From: JAVBWI01 sp036677445
GTDB taxonomy: Bacteria; Bacillota; Clostridia; Christensenellales; CAG-138
Assembly: GCA_036677445.1 (NCBI GenBank)
Contig: JAVBWI010000026.1
Location: 124,001-188,000 of the forward strand
Length of the DNA: 64,000 bases
Direction of reading: 5' to 3'
Position 1 is the first letter of the stretch. Every line of letters starts with the position of its first letter. Below the pieces are notes generated by a model. That model did not search any database. It had not been told where the DNA came from and saw only the letters and a list, made by a program, of their open reading frames with translations. Positions 34,165-42,223 of the stretch are shown in pieces. The translations under genes and the position numbers were made by a program.

Positions 34165-36414
34165 ATGATCGAACTGTTCAAAGAGGGCGTATACCTGCAA
34201 AACGGCGTGCCCGTGAGCGGCGGCGAAGGTTTCCCAAGCCCCAGGGAGGCGAGGGAAAATACCATCGCCTATTCCATACTGCGCGCGCACAACAAATCGG
34301 ATCGTCCGGATAAAATGCGCATCAAATTCGATGCGCTTGCCTCGCACGACATCACCTACGTGGGCATTATACAGACCGCCCGCGGTTCGGGCTTATCGGA
34401 GTTCCCCGTTCCATACGCCATGACCAACTGCCACAATTCCCTGTGCGCGGTGGGCGGTACCATCAACGAGGACGACCATGTGTTCGGCCTTTCCGCCGCA
34501 AGGAAGTACGGCGGCATATTCGTGCCCGCCAACATGAGCGTGATCCACATGTATGCGCGCGAGGCGCTTTCCGCCTGCGGAAACATGATATTGGGCTCGG
34601 ACAGCCATACCCGCTACGGCGCTTTAGGCACCATGGGCGTGGGCGAAGGCGGGCCGGAAATCGTCAAGCAGCTACTTTCCAATACCTACGACGTCGATTC
34701 GCCCGAGGTGGTGCTGGTGTACCTTGAGGGCGCGCCCAAAGCGGGCGTCGGCCCCCACGATGTCGCCATCGCTCTGGTGGCGGCCACGTTTGAAAACGGC
34801 TTCGTGAAAAACAAGGTGTTGGAGTTTGTGGGTCCCGGCGTCGGAAGCCTGACGGTGGATTTCAGAAACGGCATCGACGTCATGACGACCGAAACCACCT
34901 GCCTCTCCTCTATCTGGGAGACGGACGACAAGGTGAAGGAGTACTATCAAATACACGGGCGGCCCGAAGCCTACCGCGAACTGAAGCCTGGCGCTGTCGC
35001 GTATTACGACAGCATGATCAAAATCGACCTTTCCAAGGTCGATTGCATGATCGCGCTTCCTTACCATCCTTCCAACGCTTATGCGATTAAAGATCTCAAC
35101 GCCAACCTGCTGGATATACTGCACGGCGTCGAGAAAGAGACCGAAAAGAAGTTCGGCGGTAATGTCGCGCTGGATTTTGCTTCCAAAATCAAGGACGGCA
35201 AGCTGTGGGCGGATCAGGGCATTATTGCCGGCTGCGCGGGCGGCCTGTTTGATAACATCTGCGACGCGGCCGCCATACTCGAAGGCGCAAATATCGGCGA
35301 CGGGTACTTTACACTCTCCGTGTATCCCGGCTCCATGCCCGTCAACCTGGAGCTGTCCAGAAACGGCGTGCTGACAAAGCTTATCGAGGCGGGCGCAATT
35401 ATCAAGCCCGCGTTCTGCGGCCCGTGCTTTGGCGCGGGGGACGTGCCCGCCAACAACGGCTTTTCCATCCGTCATACCACCCGCAATTTCCCCAACCGCG
35501 AGGGCAGCAAACCCGGGCAGGGCCAGCTCGCGGCTGTCGCGCTTATGGACGCCCGTTCCATCGCGGCCACGGCGGCAAATCAGGGCGCGCTGACGCCCGC
35601 GACCGAGTGTGAACCCACCGCCGGCGGGCAGAAGTACGCGTATGACAAGGGCGTGTACGATAAGCGCGTTTATTATGGCTTTGGCGGCGCCAGGCCGGAG
35701 GAGGAACTGCGCCTGGGGCCCAACATCACGGATTGGCCCAGGATGTATCCGCTTCCGAGGAACGTGCTGTTGGAACTGACGGCGGTCATCAACGACCCCG
35801 TCACCACCACCGACGAGCTGATCCCCTCCGGCGAGACTTCGTCGTACCGTTCCAACCCGCTCAAGCTTGCGGAATTCACGCTTTCGCGCCGCTGCCCGGA
35901 GTATGTCGGCCTCTGCAAAAAGGTGCAGGCTGCGGAAGCAGAGCGACTCTTGGGCAAAGCGCCTGAAAAGGTCGTAGCGGCGCTCGCAAAGGTGGGCGCG
36001 CAGAACGAGCTTTCGGGTACGGCTTTCGGCTCCTCTATATTTGCCAACAAGCCGGGGGACGGTTCCGCGCGCGAGCAGGCGGCCTCCTGCCAGAAGGTGC
36101 TGGGCGGCTTTGCCAATATCTGCTATGAGTACGCCACCAAACGTTACCGCAGCAACTGCATCAACTGGGGCATACTGCCCTTCACGCTGGATGAAGGCAC
36201 GCCTTTCCCCTACGAAGTGGGCGACTTCGTGTTTGTGCCGGATGTACGCGAGGCTATCGAGACCGGTAAAGAGGAAATCCCAGCAAAGGTTATCAAAAAG
36301 GACGGCGCGGTGGAGGATATCCGCCTTTACGTCAAGGGCCTTACCCCGGATGAGAAAACCATCATACTCGAGGGCTGCCTGATGAACTATTACGCGGCGC
36401 AGCTTGCGAAATAA
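34165..36414 (+). CDS. Aconitase-family hydratase
   Basis: 749 residues, the length of the clostridial aconitate hydratase type rather than the 890 of AcnA. LGSDSHTRYGALGTMGVGEGG is the substrate-binding segment; GCAGG (about 354) and KPAFCGPCFGAGD (about 415-421) provide the three Cys of the 4Fe-4S cluster; the C-terminal domain ends with YRSNCINWGILPF and VGDFVFVPD. It interconverts citrate and isocitrate. AGGAGGAGC precedes the ATG. It lies between citF and icd in the same direction. Confidence 0.92.
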   Translation: MIELFKEGVYLQNGVPVSGGEGFPSPREARENTIAYSILRAHNKSDRPDKMRIKFDALASHDITYVGIIQTARGSGLSEFPVPYAMTNCHNSLCAVGGTINEDDHVFGLSAARKYGGIFVPANMSVIHMYAREALSACGNMILGSDSHTRYGALGTMGVGEGGPEIVKQLLSNTYDVDSPEVVLVYLEGAPKAGVGPHDVAIALVAATFENGFVKNKVLEFVGPGVGSLTVDFRNGIDVMTTETTCLSSIWETDDKVKEYYQIHGRPEAYRELKPGAVAYYDSMIKIDLSKVDCMIALPYHPSNAYAIKDLNANLLDILHGVEKETEKKFGGNVALDFASKIKDGKLWADQGIIAGCAGGLFDNICDAAAILEGANIGDGYFTLSVYPGSMPVNLELSRNGVLTKLIEAGAIIKPAFCGPCFGAGDVPANNGFSIRHTTRNFPNREGSKPGQGQLAAVALMDARSIAATAANQGALTPATECEPTAGGQKYAYDKGVYDKRVYYGFGGARPEEELRLGPNITDWPRMYPLPRNVLLELTAVINDPVTTTDELIPSGETSSYRSNPLKLAEFTLSRRCPEYVGLCKKVQAAEAERLLGKAPEKVVAALAKVGAQNELSGTAFGSSIFANKPGDGSAREQAASCQKVLGGFANICYEYATKRYRSNCINWGILPFTLDEGTPFPYEVGDFVFVPDVREAIETGKEEIPAKVIKKDGAVEDIRLYVKGLTPDEKTIILEGCLMNYYAAQLAK

Positions 36415-36427
36415 AATTGAATACACA

Positions 36428-36484
36428 GCGGCATTTTAACCACAAGAAGACCCGTTGATAAAGTCCTGAGGACTTTATCAGCGG
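36428..36484. repeat. REP-like hairpin element, copy B
   Basis: GCGGCATTTTAACC (36428-36441), an 11-base spacer and a hairpin at 36452-36484 (CCGTTGATAAAGTCC, loop TGA, GGACTTTATCAGCGG, one G-T pair). Same layout as 22071-22128. It fills the gap between the aconitase stop and the icd RBS. Confidence 0.75.
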
Positions 36485-36510
36485 CCTATGAGCAGGAAAG
36501 GAAAGTGCGT

Positions 36511-37722
36511 ATGGCAGAAAAAATCAAAATGACCACTCCGCTCGTGGAGATGGACGGCGACGAAATGACCCGAATCATCTGGCAGATGGTGAAGGAAGAG
36601 CTGCTGCTGCCTTTTGTGGAGCTTAAGACGGAATATTACGACCTTGGCCTGATGAAGCGCGACCAAACGCGCGACCAAATCACACACGACGCGGGCAATG
36701 CCATCAAAAAATACGGCGTCGGCGTCAAGTGCGCCACCATTACCCCCAACAAGCAGCGTATGAGCGAATACAACCTGCACGAAATGTGGAAAAGCCCCAA
36801 CGGCACCATCCGCGCCATACTCGACGGCACCGTGTTCCGCGCGCCCATACTCGTCGACAGCATCAAGCCGGTCGTAAAGAATTGGAAGCTGCCCATTACC
36901 ATCGCCCGTCACGCTTACGGCGACGTATATAAGGGAACTGAGTATCGCGTCCCCGAAAAGGGCAGGGCGGAGCTGCTTTTTACCGGCGAGAACGGCGCGA
37001 GCTTCCGCGAGACGGTCTATGATTTTGAATGCCCCGGCGTGCTGCAGGCCATGTTCAACAAGGATTCTTCCATCAGATCCTTTGCACACGCCTGCTTCCA
37101 GTACTCCATCGCAACAAAGCAGGATTTGTGGTTCGCCACTAAGGACACGATCTCCAAACTTTACGACCAGACCTTCAAGGTGCTCTTTGAGGAGATTTAT
37201 CAGGCGGACTATGCGGCAAAGTTCAAGGAATTGGGCATCACGTATTTCTATACGCTCATCGACGACGCGGTTGCCCGCGTCATACGAAGCGAGGGCGGCT
37301 TCATCTGGGCCTGCAAAAACTACGACGGCGACGTGATGAGCGATATGGTTTCCACGGCTTTCGGTTCGCTTGCGATGATGACCTCCGTGCTGGTAAGCCC
37401 CGATGGAAATTTCGAGTATGAAGCGGCGCACGGCACCGTCACCCGCCACTACTATAAGTACCTTGCGGGGGAAGAAACCTCCACCAATCCCGTGGCGACG
37501 ATATTCGCGTGGACGGGCGCGCTCAAAAAGCGCGGCGAGCTGGATCATCTGCCTGAATTGGCTGCTTTTGGAGACGCGGTGGAAAAGGCCTGCATCAAAA
37601 CGCTGGATGACGGCATCATGACAAAGGACCTTGTAGGGCTGGTGGAAGGAGGCGCGCCCAAGGCTGTCAATACAATAGAGTTTATCCGCGCCATCCGCGA
37701 GCGGCTGGAAGCGAATCTGTAA
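36511..37722 (+). CDS. icd: NADP-type isocitrate dehydrogenase (homodimeric, subfamily II)
   Basis: 403 residues. VEMDGDEMTRIIWQMVKE, CATITPNKQRM, SPNGTIRAILDGTVFR, KNYDGDVMSDMVSTAFGSL and EAAHGTVTRHY are the substrate-, metal- and cofactor-binding segments of the eukaryote-like IDH subfamily found in many Clostridia and Thermotoga. It oxidises isocitrate to 2-oxoglutarate. ATG at 36511 (a GTG two codons earlier is also possible). With aconitase it makes the citrate-to-2-oxoglutarate arm; citrate lyase opens the opposite route. Confidence 0.95.
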   Translation: MAEKIKMTTPLVEMDGDEMTRIIWQMVKEELLLPFVELKTEYYDLGLMKRDQTRDQITHDAGNAIKKYGVGVKCATITPNKQRMSEYNLHEMWKSPNGTIRAILDGTVFRAPILVDSIKPVVKNWKLPITIARHAYGDVYKGTEYRVPEKGRAELLFTGENGASFRETVYDFECPGVLQAMFNKDSSIRSFAHACFQYSIATKQDLWFATKDTISKLYDQTFKVLFEEIYQADYAAKFKELGITYFYTLIDDAVARVIRSEGGFIWACKNYDGDVMSDMVSTAFGSLAMMTSVLVSPDGNFEYEAAHGTVTRHYYKYLAGEETSTNPVATIFAWTGALKKRGELDHLPELAAFGDAVEKACIKTLDDGIMTKDLVGLVEGGAPKAVNTIEFIRAIRERLEANL

Positions 37723-37753
37723 ATTAAGGCGTCCGTATAAGTACCGCCACATA

Positions 37754-37793
37754 AAAGCCAAGACCCGGCGCTTTTGCGCCGGGTCTTGGCTTT
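37754..37793. terminator. Bidirectional terminator after icd
   Basis: 18-bp perfect stem (37754-37771 with 37776-37793, core AAGACCCGGCGC) and a TTTT loop, A and T runs at both ends. Serves icd and the convergent SH3 protein gene. Confidence 0.9.
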
Positions 37794-37821
37794 ATACCTA
37801 AGGGGGAGGAGGGACGCAGTT

Positions 37822-38763
37822 TTATTTCGTTACAGTGATGTTCGCGGAGGCCACGAGCGTGCGTGTCTGCGAATTGCCGCCAATGCTGGTGGAATAGCGC
37901 ATTTCCGCCCTGATCTCATATTTTCCCGGCGGCAGGCGCAGTTCAGGGTCTGCAAAATACTTCTCGGCATACGCGGGGTCGGCGTCGGGGCTCAGGCTGC
38001 CGCTTTTTACGAATGTGATTTCCAGCGGCTTGTTTTTTTGTATGGTGGTTTTTGCGAGCTCCAACGTGGTAAAATATTCGCCGTTGAAATCGCCGCCAAA
38101 AATCGGGAAGTAGACCAGTTGTCTGGTGCCGTATACGTCGATGCTGCTGCGGTTGCTGATGTTTTTGAGCGTCGCGTAGCACTCGATGGGTTCGTTCGCT
38201 TTGTATACGCTCTTGTTCAATACCAGTTCCAGCTTGAGGCTGCCGTTTTCCGCGCTTGCCTTTACGGGTTTTGCGGATGCATCCGGCTTCACGGCCAGAT
38301 ATTTGCTGAACACATAAGCGGGCTTCCCTTTGTAAACGACGACGGACCAACTGCCGGATTTGCCGATGTACTGCACGGTCTCACCCTTTTTCAGCCAGCC
38401 TACGGCGGGGTATTTTACACTGCTGGGGCCGGTGCGCACATTGACGGCCGTGGTCGCCGTGCGGTATTCCACGGGCACTGCGGATAGATACTTGCTGTAA
38501 ACATAGGCGGTTTTGTTGTTGTAAACAATTTTGGACCAGTTGCCGCTTTTGCTTACAAACTCCACGATCTCGCCCTTTTTCAGATAGCCTATAGCGGGGT
38601 ATTTGGCGCTGTTGGGGCCGGTGCGCACATTGACGGACGTAGTAGCCATTCTGTATTCGATGGGCTTTGCCGCCGCGGCGGCGGGCTGCGCCGCCAGCGC
38701 GGGCGCGGCAAATAGAAGCAGCATGACCGCGGACAGTACGATTGCAAGCAATTTTTTGTACAT
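37822..38763 (-). CDS. Secreted protein with two SH3b domains
   Basis: 313 residues. Signal peptide (cleaved near LAAQ), two closely similar SH3 domains (about 33-90 and 95-155; TSVNVRTGPNSAKYPAIGYLKKGE and AVNVRTGPSSVKYPAVGWLKKGE), then a C-terminal beta-rich domain from about 175 (ELVLNKSVYKANEPIECYATLKN, LRLPPGKYEIRAEMRY) like BsuPI/intracellular-proteinase-inhibitor folds. It probably binds the cell wall. ATG at 38763, eight bases after AGGAGG. Its upstream flank carries the left boundary of the prophage. Confidence 0.85.
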   Translation of the reverse strand: MYKKLLAIVLSAVMLLLFAAPALAAQPAAAAAKPIEYRMATTSVNVRTGPNSAKYPAIGYLKKGEIVEFVSKSGNWSKIVYNNKTAYVYSKYLSAVPVEYRTATTAVNVRTGPSSVKYPAVGWLKKGETVQYIGKSGSWSVVVYKGKPAYVFSKYLAVKPDASAKPVKASAENGSLKLELVLNKSVYKANEPIECYATLKNISNRSSIDVYGTRQLVYFPIFGGDFNGEYFTTLELAKTTIQKNKPLEITFVKSGSLSPDADPAYAEKYFADPELRLPPGKYEIRAEMRYSTSIGGNSQTRTLVASANITVTK

Positions 38764-38922
38764 ACGGATGACCTCCTGTCTTTCTCTATTCTGCAAACGT
38801 ATATAGAACGGCCGGGGTTGCACGGTATTTATTTCCTGCATGGGCATACTCTATGGGGATATGCCTGTGTGATGGGAAAGGGCAAACGATATTTGCGTGG
38901 AAGTCGCGGCGGATTCGCGCAA

Positions 38923-38938
38923 AAACGGTGAAAAAGAG
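38923..38938. repeat. Left direct repeat of the prophage (att-like)
   Basis: AAACGGTGAAAAAGAG, identical to 48088-48103. Four bases separate it from the left inverted repeat. Confidence 0.75.
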
Positions 38939-38942
38939 TGTG

Positions 38943-38964
38943 AATTGCAAGTAGTTTTGCAAAA
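38943..38964. repeat. Left terminal inverted repeat of the prophage
   Basis: Begins AATTGCAAG and ends TTTTGCAAAA; matches the reverse complement of 48063-48084 at 16 of 22 positions. It starts 26 bases beyond the transposase stop. Confidence 0.6.
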
Positions 38965-38968
38965 ATCG

Positions 38969-40009
38969 TCAAAATATTTTTTGTAACTGCTCATTGAATA
39001 GCTCCGCGCTGGTGTTGTATCCTAAAATCCGGCGCGGGTAATTGTTCATCCAGCTTTGTATTACCATTATTTGTTTATCGTTATACTTGCTTATATCTAT
39101 TCCTTTTGGTATGAAGCGGCGTATTATACTATTTGCATTCTCATTACTGCCGCGCTCGTAGCTGCTGTATGGATGACAATAATATACAGTTGTTCGCTTT
39201 TTCCCTTTGCGCTTGCTTGATTGTTCTATTGCTTTCGGGTTTATGAACTCACTGCCATTATCGCATGTGATGGTTTTGAATACCTGGGGGAAGTTTTTGC
39301 CGTATATACGTTCTATTCGATTAAGTGCTTTTTGTACTTCTAACTGTGATTTGCTTTTTAGTTTTATAATCAATTCATGGCGTGTATTTCTCTCCGTCAG
39401 CACCAGCAAACACGGCTTTGCAGCTGCTTTGCCGATTACGGTATCCATTTCCCAATGCCCGAATTGTCGCTCGTTTGCATCTTCCGGCCTTTTCTCTATG
39501 CTCATACATAGCGGTAATTTACTTCTGACTGGACGCACTTTTTTATAATTGCGCTTTCTTTGTCCTCTCATAGGCAGATGCTTATTTGTAAGATGCAGAA
39601 ACAACCCTTTATCTATATAGTTATATAACGTGCGAGTGCATATGCTGGTATCAAACGTGATACCCTTACACCGTATCCGGCCTATCACGGCGTCAGGGCT
39701 TTGCTTATGCTCTATTATCATGGTTTCAATATAAGCTGCTAGGTTATGATCGTTCCCTATTTTTAGCGGTGCGCCTTTGCTGCTTTGTTTGTAATCATGA
39801 TCTTTCTGTGCTACCTCTGCGCTATACGTTGTATAATATATCCATGTTCTGCCGTCTAACCTTTGATATTCACCGCGCTTTAGTTCTCGGTAAATAGTTG
39901 ATATATGCACTTCCATTTGCTTGGCTATTTCCTTCGGGGTATGTTTGGCACTATACAAAGCTTCAATTTTGATACGGTCATTGTAATCAAGCTGTCTATG
40001 ATTTTTCAT
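38969..40009 (-). CDS. IS30-family DDE transposase
   Basis: 346 residues. N-terminal helix-turn-helix (RIKIEALYSAKHTPKEIAKQ, HISTIYRELKRG) and a DDE domain with HWEMDTVIG (first Asp), TCDNGSEF (second Asp) and SYERGSNENANSIIRRF (Glu), the IS30 pattern. ATG at 40009 after GGGGTGAGAG; the longer frame lacks an RBS. It reads toward the left end and stops 5 bases before the terminal repeat. Some Spiroplasma filamentous viruses (SpV1) carry an IS30-type transposase, so it may integrate the phage. It could also be a separate insertion sequence. Confidence 0.93.
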   Translation of the reverse strand: MKNHRQLDYNDRIKIEALYSAKHTPKEIAKQMEVHISTIYRELKRGEYQRLDGRTWIYYTTYSAEVAQKDHDYKQSSKGAPLKIGNDHNLAAYIETMIIEHKQSPDAVIGRIRCKGITFDTSICTRTLYNYIDKGLFLHLTNKHLPMRGQRKRNYKKVRPVRSKLPLCMSIEKRPEDANERQFGHWEMDTVIGKAAAKPCLLVLTERNTRHELIIKLKSKSQLEVQKALNRIERIYGKNFPQVFKTITCDNGSEFINPKAIEQSSKRKGKKRTTVYYCHPYSSYERGSNENANSIIRRFIPKGIDISKYNDKQIMVIQSWMNNYPRRILGYNTSAELFNEQLQKIF

Positions 40010-40061
40010 ACTCTCACCCCTATATAAATTTTTGACATGATCGCTACTTGAACGCACCCCC

Positions 40062-40131
40062 CGAATGCGCCGATATATGGATAAATTGATATGTCTAAAT
40101 CGGCGCATTCGCCCCCCTTTACGCAAGGGGG
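40062..40131. other. Two large hairpins in the phage intergenic region (candidate origin or packaging signal)
   Basis: A 13-bp perfect stem, CGAATGCGCCGAT (40062-40074) with ATCGGCGCATTCG (40099-40111), with C runs at both outer sides, then CCCCCTT/AAGGGGG (40113-40131). No gene is supported in 40010-40203. In filamentous phages the main intergenic hairpins serve as origin and packaging signal; here they also lie in front of the transposase gene. Confidence 0.45.
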
Positions 40132-40203
40132 ATATAATAACCAAGGTGATAGGCTATAGGGACTCCATAATTTACCATTCTAGCGCAACATGCGAATTTA
40201 GTC

Positions 40204-40226
40204 AAAAAAAGGGCGGTTCCCCGCCC
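40204..40226 (-). terminator. Terminator of the 76-residue phage gene
   Basis: Leftward GGGCGG, loop GGAA, CCGCCC, then seven T. It should stop transcripts before the transposase gene. Confidence 0.8.
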
Positions 40227-40241
40227 GTATTATTATCGTTC

Positions 40242-40472
40242 TTATCTAAACATCGAATATGGTACTTCTCTACCATCAAGTATTTCATCTATACCTTGCG
40301 CAACGACTTCAAACCACATCATATAAGGACGCACATTCTTCTTCACTTCAATATCTTTCCCCTCATCAAATGGGGAAAAATTTGCTTTCTCAAGACTTGC
40401 CAATTCACGGATACGATCACATGCCATTCGCAGCTTTCCAACATCCTCATTAGTTAAACGATTGTTTTTCAT
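40242..40472 (-). CDS. Small phage protein divergent from the RHH regulator, function unknown
   Basis: 76 residues, soluble, charged, mainly helical (LTNEDVGKLRMACDRIRELASLEKANF, MMWFEVVAQGIDEILDGREV). I do not recognise it. Its promoter (TTGACA-17-TATACT) lies in the palindromic control region and its terminator directly follows, so it is a monocistronic leftward gene facing the ribbon-helix-helix gene, the arrangement of a two-way switch. It could be an antirepressor, repressor partner or immunity factor; the sequence gives no proof. Confidence 0.65.
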   Translation of the reverse strand: MKNNRLTNEDVGKLRMACDRIRELASLEKANFSPFDEGKDIEVKKNVRPYMMWFEVVAQGIDEILDGREVPYSMFR

Positions 40473-40500
40473 TGTTTCATCCTCCTTTTCTTGATATTAC

Positions 40501-40569
40501 CAGTATAGCATACTGAACCCAGTATGTCAACAAACAATACTGGACACAGTATGATTTTTTTGCTATTAT
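40501..40569. promoter_or_regulatory. Divergent promoter pair with five CAGTAT half-sites
   Basis: Half-sites CAGTAT or ATACTG at 40501-40506, 40510-40515, 40520-40525, 40537-40542 and 40547-40552. Leftward promoter TTGACA (40530-40525), 17 bp, TATACT (40507-40502); rightward TGGACA (40541-40546), 17 bp, TATTAT (40564-40569). The half-sites cover both. The ribbon-helix-helix protein encoded at 40590 is the obvious candidate binder. Confidence 0.75.
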
Positions 40570-40589
40570 ACGGTAAAGGCGGTGGGAAG

Positions 40590-40772
40590 ATGGGAAAGAC
40601 TTCATCCAAAGTTAAAGATCGCTGGAACCAAAAAAATTACGATGAATTTAAAATACGTGTGAAAAAAGGCGATAAAGAAATCATTCAAGCCTTTGCAGAA
40701 CAACAGGGACTAAGCCTGAACAGCTTTATAAATCAACTCATAGAAAATAGCATGAAAGGAGTAGCAAAGTGA
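40590..40772 (+). CDS. Ribbon-helix-helix DNA-binding protein
   Basis: 60 residues: a basic N-terminus (GKTSSKVKDRWNQKNYDEF), a beta strand KIRVKKG and two helices KEIIQAFAEQQG and LNSFINQLIENSMKG, as in Arc/CopG-type repressors. ATG at 40590 after GGTGGG. First gene of a rightward three-gene run from the palindromic promoter. It likely represses one or both divergent promoters and so sets the state of the prophage. Confidence 0.8.
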   Translation: MGKTSSKVKDRWNQKNYDEFKIRVKKGDKEIIQAFAEQQGLSLNSFINQLIENSMKGVAK

Positions 40773-41032
40773 ATATTCTAAATACACTCCAAACATACTT
40801 TTATAATGTGTCTGCTATAATAATGACCGCCCTATGTATTGCGCTTCCCTTTATCGGTTACTTTGTTCTAACCGGAGCTATAAAAAAAACCTTACAGGAG
40901 CAAAATGATTTTATCGAAAACAAAATCAATTACACTATAGCTTATAAAAGCATTAAAGGATGTATAAAAACCTTTTTCATCGTTGTCACCTTACTGGTAT
41001 GGATTATCTGGTTTCTAAGCACAATTTTCTAA
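40769..41032 (+). CDS. Small membrane protein of the phage control operon
   Basis: 87 residues with two membrane helices (about 14-36, SAIIMTALCIALPFIGYFVL, and 66-86, FFIVVTLLVWIIWFLSTIF) joined by a charged loop. GTG start overlapping the repressor stop (GTGA), with AAAGGAGTAGC just upstream. Not recognised. Co-expression with the regulator suggests a role in lysogeny, for example superinfection exclusion; this is inference. Confidence 0.7.
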   Translation: MNILNTLQTYFYNVSAIIMTALCIALPFIGYFVLTGAIKKTLQEQNDFIENKINYTIAYKSIKGCIKTFFIVVTLLVWIIWFLSTIF

Positions 41033-41053
41033 CATGAAAGGAGAACCATTTCA

Positions 41054-41260
41054 ATGGAAATGAAAGAAATCAACATCAAAATTCTCCCTAATCAATACAA
41101 GAAACTTGAAAAACTTGCTACTAAAAGAGGTCAAACCGTAGATGAATTTTTATTTGATTTATTAAGCACTGACAAGTATTCATATGGGCCTGTATGGCTC
41201 TTACCATTATTTGTTATTCTTGCCTTTATTCTTGGACGCATATTCGGCCTAATTTTCTAA
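41054..41260 (+). CDS. Ribbon-helix-helix-like domain fused to a membrane helix
   Basis: 68 residues. The first 35 (MKEINIKILPNQYKKLEKLA, RGQTVDEFLFDLLS) have the strand-helix-helix pattern of a ribbon-helix-helix monomer; the rest is a membrane helix (VWLLPLFVILAFILGRIFGL). RBS AAAGGAGAA. A membrane-tied DNA-binding or oligomerising domain of this size is unusual. Last gene before the bidirectional terminator at 41279. Confidence 0.7.
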   Translation: MEMKEINIKILPNQYKKLEKLATKRGQTVDEFLFDLLSTDKYSYGPVWLLPLFVILAFILGRIFGLIF

Positions 41261-41278
41261 CAAAAACATTCCTAAAAA

Positions 41279-41304
41279 ACCGCCCAAATCGGGCGGTATT
41301 TTTT
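41279..41304. terminator. Bidirectional terminator between convergent phage operons
   Basis: ACCGCCC, loop AAATC, GGGCGGT, with an A run to the left and ATTTTTT to the right. The following 41305-41413 shows nothing definite. Confidence 0.85.
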
Positions 41305-41413
41305 ACGAACATTGCGAGCTGCCGCGGGGCATAATATGCTTATAAACACGAACTATAAATTTCTTCAGAAGATCCAATTAGGGCCAGTTGAAACAGAAAA
41401 CGCGAACATTTAT

Positions 41414-42223
41414 TTACGCTTTCAATCGGGTGTTCCGTTTTACTCGCCGTTCCCCTCGGCGGTCAGGCGTTGCACCAACAACAGGCACAACCTCACCCCT
41501 GTTTGCTGCTATTTCTTCATCGCTGATGTATTCCGCATTCAGCATGTTTTCGATCAACTCGGCGGTATCGTATCTGTTTCGGCATACATCGGTTTGCACG
41601 TATACATACCCACACAAGGCGCGAAGCGGATACATTGGGTTTGTAAATGCGAGATCATACTCCGGCGCATCAAATGACCAAACAGTACAGATGCGCGTAA
41701 ACGGATGCGCAAAGTGCGAACGAGTTACCCGCACCGTTGCCGTAATATCGCGCAGCTGCTTATCGAGAAAATTCCAACGTTGTGTTGTAGCATAGATCAT
41801 CAGCCGCCGTTTTCGACATTGACAAAGGTGCTGAAATAGGATTTTCGGCACGCTCTGCTTACTACTGGCGAAATCGCGGGAATTGAATATCGTACCTATT
41901 TCGTCAATGAGCACAAGCGTATTTTCCGGCGCGTGCAGGATATCCTGCGGAGTTCGCAGCGGAAGTATTCGCGTATGCTCTGGGAAATTGAAAAGCCGCA
42001 AATTAGTTACTATGGTCAACTGAGGATAACGCTTTGCCTTTCGGTACGCCGCCTCGACCATGCTACACGTTTTCCCCGCACCGAATGCACCGACATACAT
42101 ATGCAGCCCCCAGCCCTCAAACAAAAGCCATTTTTTATTGATGATATAAATAATAAGGTCTTTCAATTCAAGGAAAAGGAAATGCGGCAGCTTCTTCAAA
42201 TACTGAAATATTACACTAAGCAT
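41414..42223 (-). CDS. Zot/pI-like phage assembly ATPase
   Basis: 269 residues. Walker A GAFGAGKT at 45-52, Walker B TLVLIDEIG about 103-111, and the region SKQSVPKILFQHLCQCRKRRLMIYATTQRWNFLDKQLRD fits the Zot (gene I) family, which drives extrusion of filamentous phages through the membrane. No clear membrane helix follows the ATPase domain, unlike Gram-negative pI. ATG at 42223 overlaps the preceding stop (TAATG), RBS AAGGAGGA. Last gene of the structural operon. Confidence 0.88.
   Translation of the reverse strand: MLSVIFQYLKKLPHFLFLELKDLIIYIINKKWLLFEGWGLHMYVGAFGAGKTCSMVEAAYRKAKRYPQLTIVTNLRLFNFPEHTRILPLRTPQDILHAPENTLVLIDEIGTIFNSRDFASSKQSVPKILFQHLCQCRKRRLMIYATTQRWNFLDKQLRDITATVRVTRSHFAHPFTRICTVWSFDAPEYDLAFTNPMYPLRALCGYVYVQTDVCRNRYDTAELIENMLNAEYISDEEIAANRGEVVPVVGATPDRRGERRVKRNTRLKA

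Noticed and set aside
38080..38660. Internal duplication in the SH3 protein gene as a possible recent repeat or mobile insertion
   Set aside because: It is simply the two homologous SH3 domains of one protein.
38948..40050. Independent IS30 insertion sequence with CAAGTAG/CTACTTG ends
   Set aside because: Seven matching bases at the ends and a 1.1 kb length are compatible with a free-standing IS, but beyond these bases the ends align only with a gap, whereas the whole 9 kb unit has better inverted repeats and a direct repeat. Kept as the alternative reading.
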